Positions 33,741 through 41,354 of a stretch of DNA of 41,354 nucleotides are shown here, piece after piece. The position numbers and the translations under genes were made by a program. Location of the stretch: the NCBI RefSeq assembly GCF_945649885.1, contig NZ_CALZFS010000008.1, positions 1-41,354 of the forward strand, given 5' to 3'. Below the pieces are notes generated by a model. The model did not search any database. It saw only the letters and a list, made by a program, of their open reading frames with translations, and was not told the origin of the DNA. Position 1 is the stretch's first letter. Each line of letters opens with the position of its first letter. Source of the DNA: an uncultured Corynebacterium sp. GTDB taxonomy: Bacteria; Actinomycetota; Actinomycetes; Mycobacteriales; Mycobacteriaceae.

Positions 33741-34432
33741 GAGCTCTCCTCCCCTGAGGTCTTTTCCGGTGTGTCCTGCTCACCGCGAGTTGCTTCACGA
33801 CGGCGGGTCACGCGGGCACGGCGGTCGTCGATAAGCAGCGGGTTGTTCTCCGGATCGTTCTGCTGCTGGCGCAGCAGGTCACGCTGTGTCGCAGCGACAC
33901 TGTCAACATCTTCGTGTGCAGCGCGCATTTCCACCAGCTCCCACTGTCGCTCACTGCGTGCGAGGATGGTGTTGGACAGGCCCCACACAGCAGCGATCGC
34001 AGCGACCGTGGCCACCATCATTCCGACGTTGACGAAAGTATTGTCGGTGTTGGTGGTTGTCTGACGCATCCAAATCGCAAGCACGGCATACACCAAGGTG
34101 ACACATGAGAAGAACCAGGCAACCCACGCCATCCAGGTACGTTTCAGGGTGACGGTGCCCAGGCTGAAGAGGAAGACACCGATCGCGCCCAGGATGTAGA
34201 ACACATACTCAGCAAGTCGGATGCCGGCATCAGAGGCGGTGTCGGTGAGGAAGAGCACCTGCCAGCCCGCAACACCACGGACATGTGGCAGTGCCAGCGA
34301 CACCACATACAAGGCGACCGCCGCAATCAGGTACCATTTTTTGCTGCCCAGCTCCAGAGTCTTGGCAGCGTCCTTCTCCATGGCGGCCAGCTCTTTAGCA
34401 CTCAGCTTCTGTTCACTCACTTGACTGTTCAT
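33737..34432 (-). CDS. Conserved actinobacterial membrane protein (Rv2732c-like)
   Basis: 231 residues with four hydrophobic segments between about 33 and 155 (WYLIAAVALYVVSLALP, then LAEYVFYILGAIGVFLFSLG, WVAWFFSCVTLVYAVLAIW and GMMVATVAAIAAVWGL). Cytoplasmic ends are charged; the C-terminal tail is polar and disordered (RRREATRGEQDTPEKTSGE). Position between the DUF349 gene and miaB matches M. tuberculosis Rv2732c, of unknown function. GAGGAG directly touches the ATG at 34432, so the GTG four codons on (34420) is an alternative start. The 180-base gap to miaB shows no clear hairpin, so the two may be one transcript. Confidence 0.8.
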   Translation of the reverse strand: MNSQVSEQKLSAKELAAMEKDAAKTLELGSKKWYLIAAVALYVVSLALPHVRGVAGWQVLFLTDTASDAGIRLAEYVFYILGAIGVFLFSLGTVTLKRTWMAWVAWFFSCVTLVYAVLAIWMRQTTTNTDNTFVNVGMMVATVAAIAAVWGLSNTILARSERQWELVEMRAAHEDVDSVAATQRDLLRQQQNDPENNPLLIDDRRARVTRRREATRGEQDTPEKTSGEESS

Positions 34433-34612
34433 CTCCTCGTTGGCTTCGGTAATTCATCGTAGTCCGTTTAATCTGACCTGCTCCACTTGGTGGCACTGCC
34501 CACATGCTCCCGCCACACAACTATCCCCGCGCTCCCCTGCACTCATCCCTGCCTTCAAGGATCAGAGAAGTAAGTGGGGGAGACACGGGGATATCACAGC
34601 AGCCGGTTGCTA

Positions 34613-36256
34613 TCAGATGCCGCAGGCATTTTCCGGGGCCGAGGTCATAGCCGGCGCACCGATCTGCGGCAGACCCAAACCGACACCGATCGGTGCGGTC
34701 GTGGGCACCTGACCAACAGCGGAATTATCCCCGGCCCGGGTGCGTCGGTGGGTGAGCACACCGGAATCAGCGATCAGGAAGAATGGCTTAGCTTCAGTGA
34801 CATCAACGGTGATGACATCGCCTGGACGGACCTCGCCATCGATATTGCCCTCTGGGGCGAAGTGGACAAGGCGACCATCGCGAGCGCGGCCACTCATGCG
34901 CTTGGTGGCATCATTCTTACGTCCACCACCTGCCTGAACGAGCAGTTCCACAGTCTGACCGAGGAAGGCTTGATTCTCCTCTTCGCAGATGCGCTCCTGG
35001 AGTACCATCAGTCGCTCATAGCGTTCCTGAACCACTTCTTTGGGGACCTGATCCTCATATTCCGCAGCAGGAGTACCTGGCCGTGGGCTGTACTGGAAGG
35101 TGTAGGCAGAGGTGAAACGCGCCTTCTCCACCACATCCAGGGTCGCCTGGAAATCCTCCTCAGTCTCACCCGGGAAACCGACAATGATGTCAGTGGTGAT
35201 GGAGGCATGCGGAATCTTGTCGCGGACCTCATCAAGAATGGCGAGGAACTTGGTGGAACGGTAAGAGCGACGCATCTCCTTGAGCACCTTGTCCGAACCT
35301 GACTGCAGCGGCATGTGCAGCTGCGGGCAGATATTCGGGGTCTCTGCCATCGCGTCGATGACATCGGAGGTGAACTCAGCCGGGTGAGGGCTGGTGAAAC
35401 GAACACGCTCCAGCCCCTCGATATCACCACAGGCACGCAACAACTTGGAGAAGGCCGAGCGGTCCCGCTCCAATTCCGGATCCACGAAGTTCACGCCATA
35501 GGCGTTGACGTTCTGGCCCAGCAGAGTCACCTCGGAGACACCCTGGTCAACCAGGGCCTGCACCTCCGCAAGGATGTCACCTGGACGACGGTCCTGTTCC
35601 TTACCGCGCAGCGCCGGGACGATGCAGAAGGTACAGGTGTTGTTGCAGCCGACAGAGACAGAGACCCAACCGGCATAGGCGGATTCGCGTTTGGCGGGAA
35701 GAACTGAGGGGAACTGCTCGAGAGAATCGACAATTTCCACCTCTGCCCTGCTGTTGTGGGCGGCACGGTTGAGCAGCGTTGGCAGGGACCCGATGTTGTG
35801 GGTGCCGAAAACAACATCCACCCAGGGAGCCTTCTTGACTACGGTGTCCTTATCCTTCTGCGCTAGGCAGCCACCCACTGCAATCTGCATGCCCGGATTC
35901 TCATCCTTGACCGCACGCAGATTGCCCAGGGTTCCATAGAGACGCTTATCCGCGTTCTCACGGACCGCGCAGGTGTTGAAGACGATGAGATCCGGGGTCT
36001 TCTCCACGTCGACTGAAACATAGCCGGCCTCTTCCAAAAGGCCGGAGAGACGTTCAGAGTCATGCACATTCATCTGGCATCCGAAGGTTCGGACCTCATA
36101 GGTACGCGCAGCAGTGCTGCCCGCCCCGCCTGCACCATCAGCCGTGAGGGTCAGTGCTCCGGAGTCTGTTGTGGAGCCCGTTTCAACATTTCCTGGCTGG
36201 ATGGTGTTCTGGCTGGGATTGGTGTTTGTCTGCTGGGTATTCATCTGCTGCGTCAC
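34613..36256 (-). CDS. miaB: tRNA-2-methylthio-N6-dimethylallyladenosine synthase MiaB
   Basis: 547 residues from GTG 36256, favoured because TACAAT ends eight bases upstream; ATG 36244 is the next choice and the ORF-track start is less likely. MiaB is a radical-SAM enzyme that adds a methylthio group to i6A37 of tRNA, using the MiaA product. The first 60 residues are a low-complexity extension. Then come the N-terminal cluster cysteines ([25 protein letters not shown]), the radical-SAM CNNTCTFC motif, the barrel ([22 protein letters not shown]) and the C-terminal TRAM domain. Very secure identification. Confidence 0.95.
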   Translation of the reverse strand: MTQQMNTQQTNTNPSQNTIQPGNVETGSTTDSGALTLTADGAGGAGSTAARTYEVRTFGCQMNVHDSERLSGLLEEAGYVSVDVEKTPDLIVFNTCAVRENADKRLYGTLGNLRAVKDENPGMQIAVGGCLAQKDKDTVVKKAPWVDVVFGTHNIGSLPTLLNRAAHNSRAEVEIVDSLEQFPSVLPAKRESAYAGWVSVSVGCNNTCTFCIVPALRGKEQDRRPGDILAEVQALVDQGVSEVTLLGQNVNAYGVNFVDPELERDRSAFSKLLRACGDIEGLERVRFTSPHPAEFTSDVIDAMAETPNICPQLHMPLQSGSDKVLKEMRRSYRSTKFLAILDEVRDKIPHASITTDIIVGFPGETEEDFQATLDVVEKARFTSAYTFQYSPRPGTPAAEYEDQVPKEVVQERYERLMVLQERICEEENQAFLGQTVELLVQAGGGRKNDATKRMSGRARDGRLVHFAPEGNIDGEVRPGDVITVDVTEAKPFFLIADSGVLTHRRTRAGDNSAVGQVPTTAPIGVGLGLPQIGAPAMTSAPENACGI

Positions 36257-36264
36257 GGGTGCAT

Positions 36265-36270
36265 ATTGTA
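36265..36270 (-). promoter_or_regulatory. -10 box for leaderless miaB
   Basis: On the - strand TACAAT ends eight bases before GTG 36256, which is in frame with MiaB; no ribosome-binding site is seen. Confidence 0.55.
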
Positions 36271-36512
36271 TCGGGCAGGCGTCAACTGACATAAACGGCT
36301 GTTCGAAGAGTGTTGGATTTGGGACAGCGGTGGCTCATCATCTCGAAAATGCCCATGTTCCATATGATCAACCGGTAGTTTCTCCCCATACTAAATATTG
36401 ACCATCCCCACAGTCATCCCTCCCCCTGATGAGATATCGATTGCGCCGACCACACTCTCACACCACCCCGAAATCAGGCATGGCACACATAACATGCACC
36501 CTTAGCAGACAT

Positions 36513-36534
36513 TTACCTATTGAGCGATAGATAA
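36513..36534. promoter_or_regulatory. AmtR box upstream of gluABCD
   Basis: CTAT-TGAGCG-ATAG, preceded by TTTAC and followed by ATAA, fits the C. glutamicum AmtR consensus (tttCTATN6AtAGat). AmtR is the nitrogen-starvation repressor, and gluABCD is one of its known targets. The box lies 148 bases before the gluA start and overlaps a TTATAT -10-like element. The rest of the 425-base gap (36257-36681) shows no gene. Confidence 0.88.
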
Positions 36535-36669
36535 TTATATCGGACAGAAACGGGGAAAGTCCCCCCATTTACCCCCTGAATGAGCTGGGAAAACCCACAT
36601 ATCATCACAAAACAGATTTCAAAATGGACTCATTCACAGAATACGCACCCACATGAGCCAACACTGCCC

Positions 36670-36675
36670 TATGCT
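36670..36675 (+). promoter_or_regulatory. -10 box adjoining gluA
   Basis: TATGCT ends six bases before ATG 36682, giving a second, apparently leaderless promoter besides the AmtR-covered one upstream. Confidence 0.5.
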
Positions 36676-36681
36676 ATTGCT

Positions 36682-37434
36682 ATGACGCAGACCACAAACC
36701 ATCAGATGATCAAGATGACGGGAGTGCAGAAGTTCTTTGATGACTTCCAAGCACTCACGGACATCAATCTTGAGGTTCCTGCAGGGCAGGTTGTTGTCGT
36801 ACTAGGCCCATCCGGTTCAGGAAAATCCACCTTGTGCCGCACAATCAACCGCCTCGAAACCATCGAGGAGGGCACCATCGAAATCGATGGTGAGATTGTT
36901 CCAGAGGAAGGCAAGGGGCTGGCCAAGCTCCGGGCTGACGTGGGGATGGTTTTCCAGTCCTTCAACCTGTTTCCGCACCTGACCATCAAAGACAATGTCA
37001 CCCTGGGCCCCATCAAGGTGCGCAAGATGAAGAAGTCCGAGGCCTCCGACCTCGCGATGAAGTTGTTGGAACGCGTCGGCATCGCCAACCAGGCGGAAAA
37101 ATACCCGGCACAGCTGTCCGGTGGACAGCAACAGCGCGTGGCGATCGCCCGCGCACTGGCGATGAACCCGAAGATCATGCTTTTTGACGAACCAACCTCC
37201 GCCCTCGACCCTGAGATGGTCAATGAGGTCCTGGACGTCATGGCCAGCCTGGCCAAGGAAGGCATGACCATGGTGTGCGTCACCCACGAGATGGGATTCG
37301 CACGTAAAGCCGCTGACCGTGTGCTTTTCATGTCCGACGGCGCCATCGTGGAGGACTCCAACCCGGAATCCTTCTTCACCAACCCCCAGACCGATCGAGC
37401 CAAGGACTTCCTGGGCAAGATCCTCGCCCACTAA
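36682..37434 (+). CDS. gluA: Glutamate ABC transporter ATP-binding protein GluA
   Basis: 250 residues from ATG 36682. The published C. glutamicum GluA starts at the equivalent of ATG 36706 (MIKMTGV, 242 residues); I prefer 36682 because of the adjacent -10 box, but neither has a ribosome-binding site. The nucleotide-binding domain has Walker [10 protein letters not shown], the Q loop [12 protein letters not shown], the signature LSGGQQQR, Walker [14 protein letters not shown] and switch His in VTHEMGF. It powers glutamate uptake through GluC/GluD with GluB delivering substrate. First gene of gluABCD under AmtR nitrogen control. Confidence 0.94.
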   Translation: MTQTTNHQMIKMTGVQKFFDDFQALTDINLEVPAGQVVVVLGPSGSGKSTLCRTINRLETIEEGTIEIDGEIVPEEGKGLAKLRADVGMVFQSFNLFPHLTIKDNVTLGPIKVRKMKKSEASDLAMKLLERVGIANQAEKYPAQLSGGQQQRVAIARALAMNPKIMLFDEPTSALDPEMVNEVLDVMASLAKEGMTMVCVTHEMGFARKAADRVLFMSDGAIVEDSNPESFFTNPQTDRAKDFLGKILAH

Positions 37435-37510
37435 TTCCCTTTTCCTTCCTTGAACGTCATCCTCACCACCGCTGGCCTTAAATCAGCGATCACACACATC
37501 AGGAGCAACC

Positions 37511-38398
37511 ATGTCGAATAAGCGCATGATCACTCGAATCGCCGCTATTGCCAGCGCAGCTGCACTCACCGGCGTCACCCTCACCGCCTGTGGTGATTCC
37601 AGCGACGGTGGCGAAGGCCTGCTTTCAGCCATTGAAAACGGAAATGTCACGCTCGGCACCAAGTATGACCAGCCGGGCCTCGGCCTCCGCAACCCGGACA
37701 ACTCCATGAGCGGCCTGGATGTTGATGTCGCCCAGTACGTGGTTAACTCCATCGCTGATGAAAACGGCTGGGACCACCCATCCGTTGAGTGGCGTGAAAC
37801 CCCATCCGCCCAGCGTGAAACCCTCATTCAGAATGGCGAGGTGGACCTGATCTCCGCGACCTACTCCATCAACCCGGGCCGTTCCGAGTCCGTGAACTTC
37901 GGTGGACCCTACCTGCTCACCCACCAGGCACTGCTGGTCCGCGAAGACGATGACCGCATCGAGACCCTCGAAGACCTCGAAGATGGCCTCATCCTCTGCT
38001 CCGTCACCGGCTCCACCCCTGCGCAGAAGGTCAAGGACGTCCTTCCCGGAGTCCAGCTCCAGGAATATGACACCTATTCCTCCTGTGTGGAGGCACTGAA
38101 CCAGGGCAACGTCGATGCCATGACCACCGACGCCACCATCCTCTTCGGCTACTCCCAGCAGTATGAAGGCGAGTTCCGCGTGGTGGAGATGGAGCAGGAT
38201 GGCGAGCCATTCACCAACGAGTACTACGGCATCGGCCTGACCAAGGACGACACCGAGGCAACCGATGCTGTCAACGCAGCACTCGAGCGCATGTACGCCG
38301 ACGGCTCCTTCCAGCGCTTCCTCACCGAGAACCTCGGCCAGGATTCCGTGGTGGTTGAAGAGGGCACCCCTGGTGACCTCTCCTTCCTCGATGACTGA
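37511..38398 (+). CDS. gluB: Glutamate-binding lipoprotein GluB
   Basis: 295 residues with a lipoprotein signal: basic MSNKRMITR, a hydrophobic stretch and the lipobox LTAC at about 24-27, so the protein is anchored outside the membrane by Cys27. The mature part is a family-3 solute-binding protein (GLDVDVAQYVVNSI, LISATYSINPGRSESVNFGGPYL, then CSVTGSTPAQKVKD). It captures glutamate for GluCD. AGGAG lies six bases before the ATG. A hairpin separates it from gluC. Confidence 0.94.
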   Translation: MSNKRMITRIAAIASAAALTGVTLTACGDSSDGGEGLLSAIENGNVTLGTKYDQPGLGLRNPDNSMSGLDVDVAQYVVNSIADENGWDHPSVEWRETPSAQRETLIQNGEVDLISATYSINPGRSESVNFGGPYLLTHQALLVREDDDRIETLEDLEDGLILCSVTGSTPAQKVKDVLPGVQLQEYDTYSSCVEALNQGNVDAMTTDATILFGYSQQYEGEFRVVEMEQDGEPFTNEYYGIGLTKDDTEATDAVNAALERMYADGSFQRFLTENLGQDSVVVEEGTPGDLSFLDD

Positions 38399-38427
38399 CC
38401 CGCAGGGGCTAGACGCCTGATACCAAT

Positions 38428-38470
38428 GCGTGGCGCTCCTGAAACCCCCAGGGGCGCCACGCTATTTCTT
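38428..38470 (+). terminator. Intra-operon hairpin between gluB and gluC
   Basis: GCGTGGCGC (38428-38436) pairs perfectly with GCGCCACGC (38454-38462), with extra partial pairing inside, followed by TATTTCTTTCT. Probably a leaky terminator or mRNA-stabilising element that favours gluAB over gluCD. Confidence 0.7.
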
Positions 38471-38505
38471 TCTAGACCTCATTCCTTAGCGAGGAGAACT
38501 TTCCC

Positions 38506-39192
38506 ATGAGTACATTGTGGGCGGATCTGGGTCCGTCGCTTCTTCCAGCATTCTGGGTGACCATCAAACTCACCTTCTACTCCGCCATCGGAGCAGTGAT
38601 TCTTGGCACCATCCTCACCGCGATGAGAGTGTCACCGGTGAAGATTCTGCGCACCCTGTCCACGGCATATATCAATACCGTTCGAAACACCCCTCTGACT
38701 CTGGTAATCCTGTTCTGTTCCTTCGGTCTGTATCAGAACCTGGGTATGTCGCTTGCCTCACGCGACAGCTCAACCTTCCTGACGGACAATAATTTCAGGC
38801 TGGCAGTACTGGGTTTCATCCTCTACACCTCATCCTTTGTTGCTGAATCACTGCGTTCAGGCATCAACACGGTGCACTTTGGTCAGGCAGAAGCCGCCCG
38901 CTCCCTCGGACTGGGTTTCACCGACATCTTCCGCCAGATCATCTTCCCGCAAGCTGTTCGTGCGGCAATTGTCCCGCTCGGCAACACCCTGATCGCCTTG
39001 ACCAAGAACACCACCATCGCCTCGGTGATTGGTGTGGGTGAGGCCTCCCTGCTGATGAAATCCACCATTGAGAACCACGCCAACATGCTCTTCGTGGTGT
39101 TCGCGATCTTCGCGCTCGGATTCATGGTCCTCACCCTGCCCATGGGTCTGGGGCTTGGCAAACTCGCAGAGAAGATGGCGGTACAGAAATAA
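38506..39192 (+). CDS. gluC: Glutamate ABC transporter permease GluC
   Basis: 228 residues, polar amino-acid permease (HisM type) with about five membrane segments. The ABC-interacting EAA loop reads [21 protein letters not shown]. The N-terminus ([22 protein letters not shown]) and the stretch [16 protein letters not shown] are typical. GAGGAG lies upstream. Its TAA shares one base with the gluD start (TAATG), so translation is coupled. Forms the membrane channel with GluD. Confidence 0.93.
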   Translation: MSTLWADLGPSLLPAFWVTIKLTFYSAIGAVILGTILTAMRVSPVKILRTLSTAYINTVRNTPLTLVILFCSFGLYQNLGMSLASRDSSTFLTDNNFRLAVLGFILYTSSFVAESLRSGINTVHFGQAEAARSLGLGFTDIFRQIIFPQAVRAAIVPLGNTLIALTKNTTIASVIGVGEASLLMKSTIENHANMLFVVFAIFALGFMVLTLPMGLGLGKLAEKMAVQK

Positions 39193-40142
39193 TGTCTAGT
39201 TCCGCACGCGCAACAGTTCTCTATGACGCCCCCGGCCCCAAGGGACGCCGACTCAACCTCATCATCACCGCCACCACCATCATCCTGGCGTTTCTCATCC
39301 TGTTTTGGGCAGGCAGCATCCTGCTGGAAAATGGCCAGCTTGATGCAGCCAAGTGGAGTCCATTCACCAACTCCCAGACATGGACCACCTACATCCTCCC
39401 CGGCCTCTGGGGCACCTTAAAGTCTGCAGTCTTCTCCGTGATCCTGGCACTTGTCATGGGTACACTCCTGGGACTGGGCAGAATCTCCGAGCTGCGGGTG
39501 TTGCGCTGGTTCTGCGCCATCATTGTGGAAACCTTCCGCGCGATCCCCGTGCTGATCCTCATGATTTTCGCTTACCAGATGTTTGCCCGCTACAACATGG
39601 TGCCCTCAAGCCAGTTGGCTTTCGCGGCTGTGGTCTTCGGCCTGACCATGTACAACGGCTCCGTCATCGCTGAAATCCTCCGCTCGGGAATCGCATCACT
39701 GCCCAGGGGACAGCGGGAAGCATCAATCGCACTGGGCCTGTCTGCCCGTCAGACCACCTGGTCAATCCTTCTCCCCCAGGCTGTAGCCGCGATGCTCCCG
39801 GCACTGATCGCGCAGATGGTCATTGCCCTGAAGGACTCCGCACTGGGCTACCAGATCGGCTACATCGAAGTTGTCCGCTCCGGTATCCAGTCCGCTTCTG
39901 TCAACCGCAACTATCTCGCGGCCTTGGCCGTGGTTGCCGTCATCATGATCCTCATCAACTTCGGTCTGACTGCACTGGCTCAGCGCATCGAGCGCCAGCT
40001 ACGTGCAGGTCGTGCCCGTAAGAACATCATCGCGAAGGTTCCAGAACAGCCCGACCAAGGCTTGGACACCAAGGACAATGTCAATGTTGATTGGCGCGAC
40101 CCTGATTACAAGGAAGTCAAGTACCCTGGCCCACCGATGTAG
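39192..40142 (+). CDS. gluD: Glutamate ABC transporter permease GluD
   Basis: 316 residues, second permease of the glutamate importer. It is longer than GluC because of a cytoplasmic N-terminal segment before the first membrane helix ([20 protein letters not shown]) and a charged C-terminal tail of about 50 residues ([18 protein letters not shown]). The EAA loop reads [21 protein letters not shown], and [15 protein letters not shown] is typical for the family. Last gene of the operon; a strong terminator follows 25 bases after its stop codon. Confidence 0.93.
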   Translation: MSSSARATVLYDAPGPKGRRLNLIITATTIILAFLILFWAGSILLENGQLDAAKWSPFTNSQTWTTYILPGLWGTLKSAVFSVILALVMGTLLGLGRISELRVLRWFCAIIVETFRAIPVLILMIFAYQMFARYNMVPSSQLAFAAVVFGLTMYNGSVIAEILRSGIASLPRGQREASIALGLSARQTTWSILLPQAVAAMLPALIAQMVIALKDSALGYQIGYIEVVRSGIQSASVNRNYLAALAVVAVIMILINFGLTALAQRIERQLRAGRARKNIIAKVPEQPDQGLDTKDNVNVDWRDPDYKEVKYPGPPM

Positions 40143-40166
40143 ACAACGGTGATGAATCAGGGCTTC

Positions 40167-40210
40167 CCGGCCACTGCCCCTTCATGGTGGGCAGTGGCCG
40201 GATTTTTCTT
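40167..40210 (+). terminator. gluABCD terminator
   Basis: CCGGCCACTGCCC (40167-40179) and GGGCAGTGGCCGG (40189-40201) pair perfectly over 13 bp with a 9-base loop, then ATTTTTCTT. Strong intrinsic terminator facing the 3' end of recX. Confidence 0.93.
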
Positions 40211-40227
40211 CTGACCAGAACTTCTGG

Positions 40228-40866
40228 CTAGTTGCTTTCCAGGTCTGCAATACGGTTGTCCAGAGCCTGGCGTGAAAGCTCCATCGACAGTCCTGCAGGA
40301 AAACCTCGACGAGCAAGGGCACCGATGATTCTCCTGAGTGCCTTGTCATAATCCGCACGGTCCTCTGGGATCCGTGATTCACTGCGGGCTTTCTTCTCCG
40401 CCACGGCACGAGCGGTTTCCTGCTCATCATCAGAATCAATCTGTTCCAATGCCAGCGCACGTGTCTGGGAATCCACCCCTTTATCACGGAGCTCCATGTC
40501 TAGAGCCCGGACAGATTTCCCCCGACGCTGTGCCCGCTGGCGGACCCACTCCCGGGCAAAAGCTTCATCATCAATAAGTTTTGCCCGGGTGAGATCTCCC
40601 AGGACCTCATTGATGATTTCCTCTTCGAAGTCCAGCGCAAGCAGACGTTTATGTAGCTCACTGCGGGAGCGGGCTCGTTGATCAAGAAGCAAGAGGGCAC
40701 GACGTCTGACTGTCGCCTTCTTTTCCTCTGCCTCATGGTCAAAGAATCCACTGGTTTCCCCTGCATTCTGACGCTCGGTGAATTCTTCCAGGGCAATACG
40801 TAACTTCTCTAACTTCTGTGCCTGTAGTTCTTCTCTGTGCACGGTGCGATCATGATCCCTGGTCAT
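40228..40866 (-). CDS. recX: RecA regulator RecX
   Basis: 212 residues from ATG 40866; the ORF track's longer version would begin inside the recA-recX hairpin. RecX binds RecA filaments and limits their activity. Three-helix RecX repeats are visible: [20 protein letters not shown], then [39 protein letters not shown], and at the end [26 protein letters not shown] lies 13 bases upstream, rather far for a good ribosome-binding site, in line with low RecX need. Directly downstream of recA, which it should follow in one transcript. Confidence 0.92.
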   Translation of the reverse strand: MTRDHDRTVHREELQAQKLEKLRIALEEFTERQNAGETSGFFDHEAEEKKATVRRRALLLLDQRARSRSELHKRLLALDFEEEIINEVLGDLTRAKLIDDEAFAREWVRQRAQRRGKSVRALDMELRDKGVDSQTRALALEQIDSDDEQETARAVAEKKARSESRIPEDRADYDKALRRIIGALARRGFPAGLSMELSRQALDNRIADLESN

Positions 40867-40902
40867 GGGAAGTGGGGCCCTCCTGTGGTGGCAGAAATTC
40901 CA

Positions 40903-40950
40903 CTGCAGGCGGTGTGCCAGGGAGGATTGTCCTCGGCACACCGCCTGCAG
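40903..40950 (-). terminator. recA-recX intergenic hairpin (attenuator)
   Basis: CTGCAGGCGGTGTGCC (40903-40918) and its perfect complement (40935-40950) form 16 bp; the loop adds five more pairs (GAGGA/TCCTC) after a 3-base bulge. It lies between the recA stop and the recX start. There is no U tract, so partial termination or processing rather than full termination is likely. Confidence 0.8.
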
Positions 40951-41000
40951 ATGGTAGGTTCTTACAGTGTTATCGTCTGTGACATACGCCCTGCTGTTTC

Positions 41001-41354
41001 TTAGTTTGCAGGGGACCCGCCATCATCATCGTCTTCATCATCGAAATCAACATTCGGAATGAGTTCCACTGGATCATCGCTCAGGTCGTCAGTAGCGTTT
41101 GCATACTTTCCAACACCGAGCTTCTTGAAGATTTTCTCTTCGATCTCGTCTGTGAGTTCTTGGTTTTCCTTGAGAAACAGGCGTGCCTTTTCCTTACCCT
41201 GTCCCAGCTGCTCACCTTCATAGGTGAACCAGGAACCGGACTTCTTGGCAATGCCATTGTCCACTGCAAGGTCAATAACGGAGGACTCACGGGAGATGCC
41301 CTCGCCATAGATGATGTCGAACTCCGCAATCTTGAATGGTGGGGAGACCTTGTT
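41001..41354 (-). CDS. recA: Recombinase RecA, C-terminal part (5' end outside window)
   Basis: The last 117 codons of RecA. The frame is open to the window edge; the ORF-track methionine at 41264 is a GTG valine inside the gene. Sequence such as [20 protein letters not shown] and [20 protein letters not shown] is typical of the end of the RecA core, followed by the C-terminal domain and an acidic tail ([11 protein letters not shown]) that modulates DNA access. RecA promotes strand exchange and triggers LexA cleavage, linking it to lexA and divS in this window. Its promoter is not included. Confidence 0.97.
   Translation of the reverse strand, partial: NKVSPPFKIAEFDIIYGEGISRESSVIDLAVDNGIAKKSGSWFTYEGEQLGQGKEKARLFLKENQELTDEIEEKIFKKLGVGKYANATDDLSDDPVELIPNVDFDDEDDDDGGSPAN

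Overview
This window is chromosomal core DNA from a Corynebacterium close to C. glutamicum / C. efficiens. The evidence is the gene order (dtxR-galE ... oxyR-hrpA-nrdR-divS-lexA-sugR-ptsI-fruR-fruK-ptsF-ptsH ... uraA-hflX-miaA ... miaB-gluABCD-recX-recA), the protein sequences, leaderless starts behind TANNNT -10 boxes, and corynebacterial operators (LexA, AmtR). I see no tRNA, rRNA, CRISPR array, insertion sequence or prophage. Both ends cut genes: dtxR at the left, recA at the right.

Layout. 1-9.3 kb: the 3' end of dtxR overlapping galE, a DUF4192 protein facing them, a PAC2 protein, a large DUF3516-type helicase, oxyR, and a convergent membrane protein with a Gly/Tyr-rich disordered head. 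9.4-15.5 kb: hrpA, convergent nrdR and a DivS-like SOS division inhibitor, then lexA. The divS-lexA gap carries five exact LexA half-sites. 15.8-24 kb: the PTS control region. Two regulator/kinase pairs (sugR-pfkB2 and fruR-fruK) flank a reverse-strand ptsI; ptsF and ptsH follow. SugR and FruR are DeoR-family repressors, PtsI and HPr are the general phosphocarriers, PtsF imports fructose as fructose-1-phosphate and FruK makes fructose-1,6-bisphosphate from it. 24-29.5 kb: a GyrI-like protein, uraA, hflX and two small unknown genes. 29.5-36.3 kb: miaA, a possible dioxygenase-like gene, a DUF349 protein, a GNAT acetyltransferase, a membrane protein and miaB, an order also found in mycobacteria. 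36.5-41.4 kb: the glutamate ABC importer gluABCD behind an AmtR box, then recX and the end of recA.

The most interesting signal is in the PTS region. The two regulator/kinase pairs look like an ancient duplication in which opposite halves have decayed. SugR keeps the canonical sugar-phosphate pocket of DeoR proteins, but its translationally coupled PfkB partner has lost every catalytic motif (GAGD is TWRE). FruR has lost the pocket motifs, but its partner FruK is intact. Other points are the SOS half-site cluster, a long recA-recX hairpin, a 29-bp perfect hairpin after oxyR, the absence of dapF from its usual place between hflX and miaA, and at least six genes with leaderless-type starts. All calls come from reading the sequence and recalled family knowledge; no database search was run.
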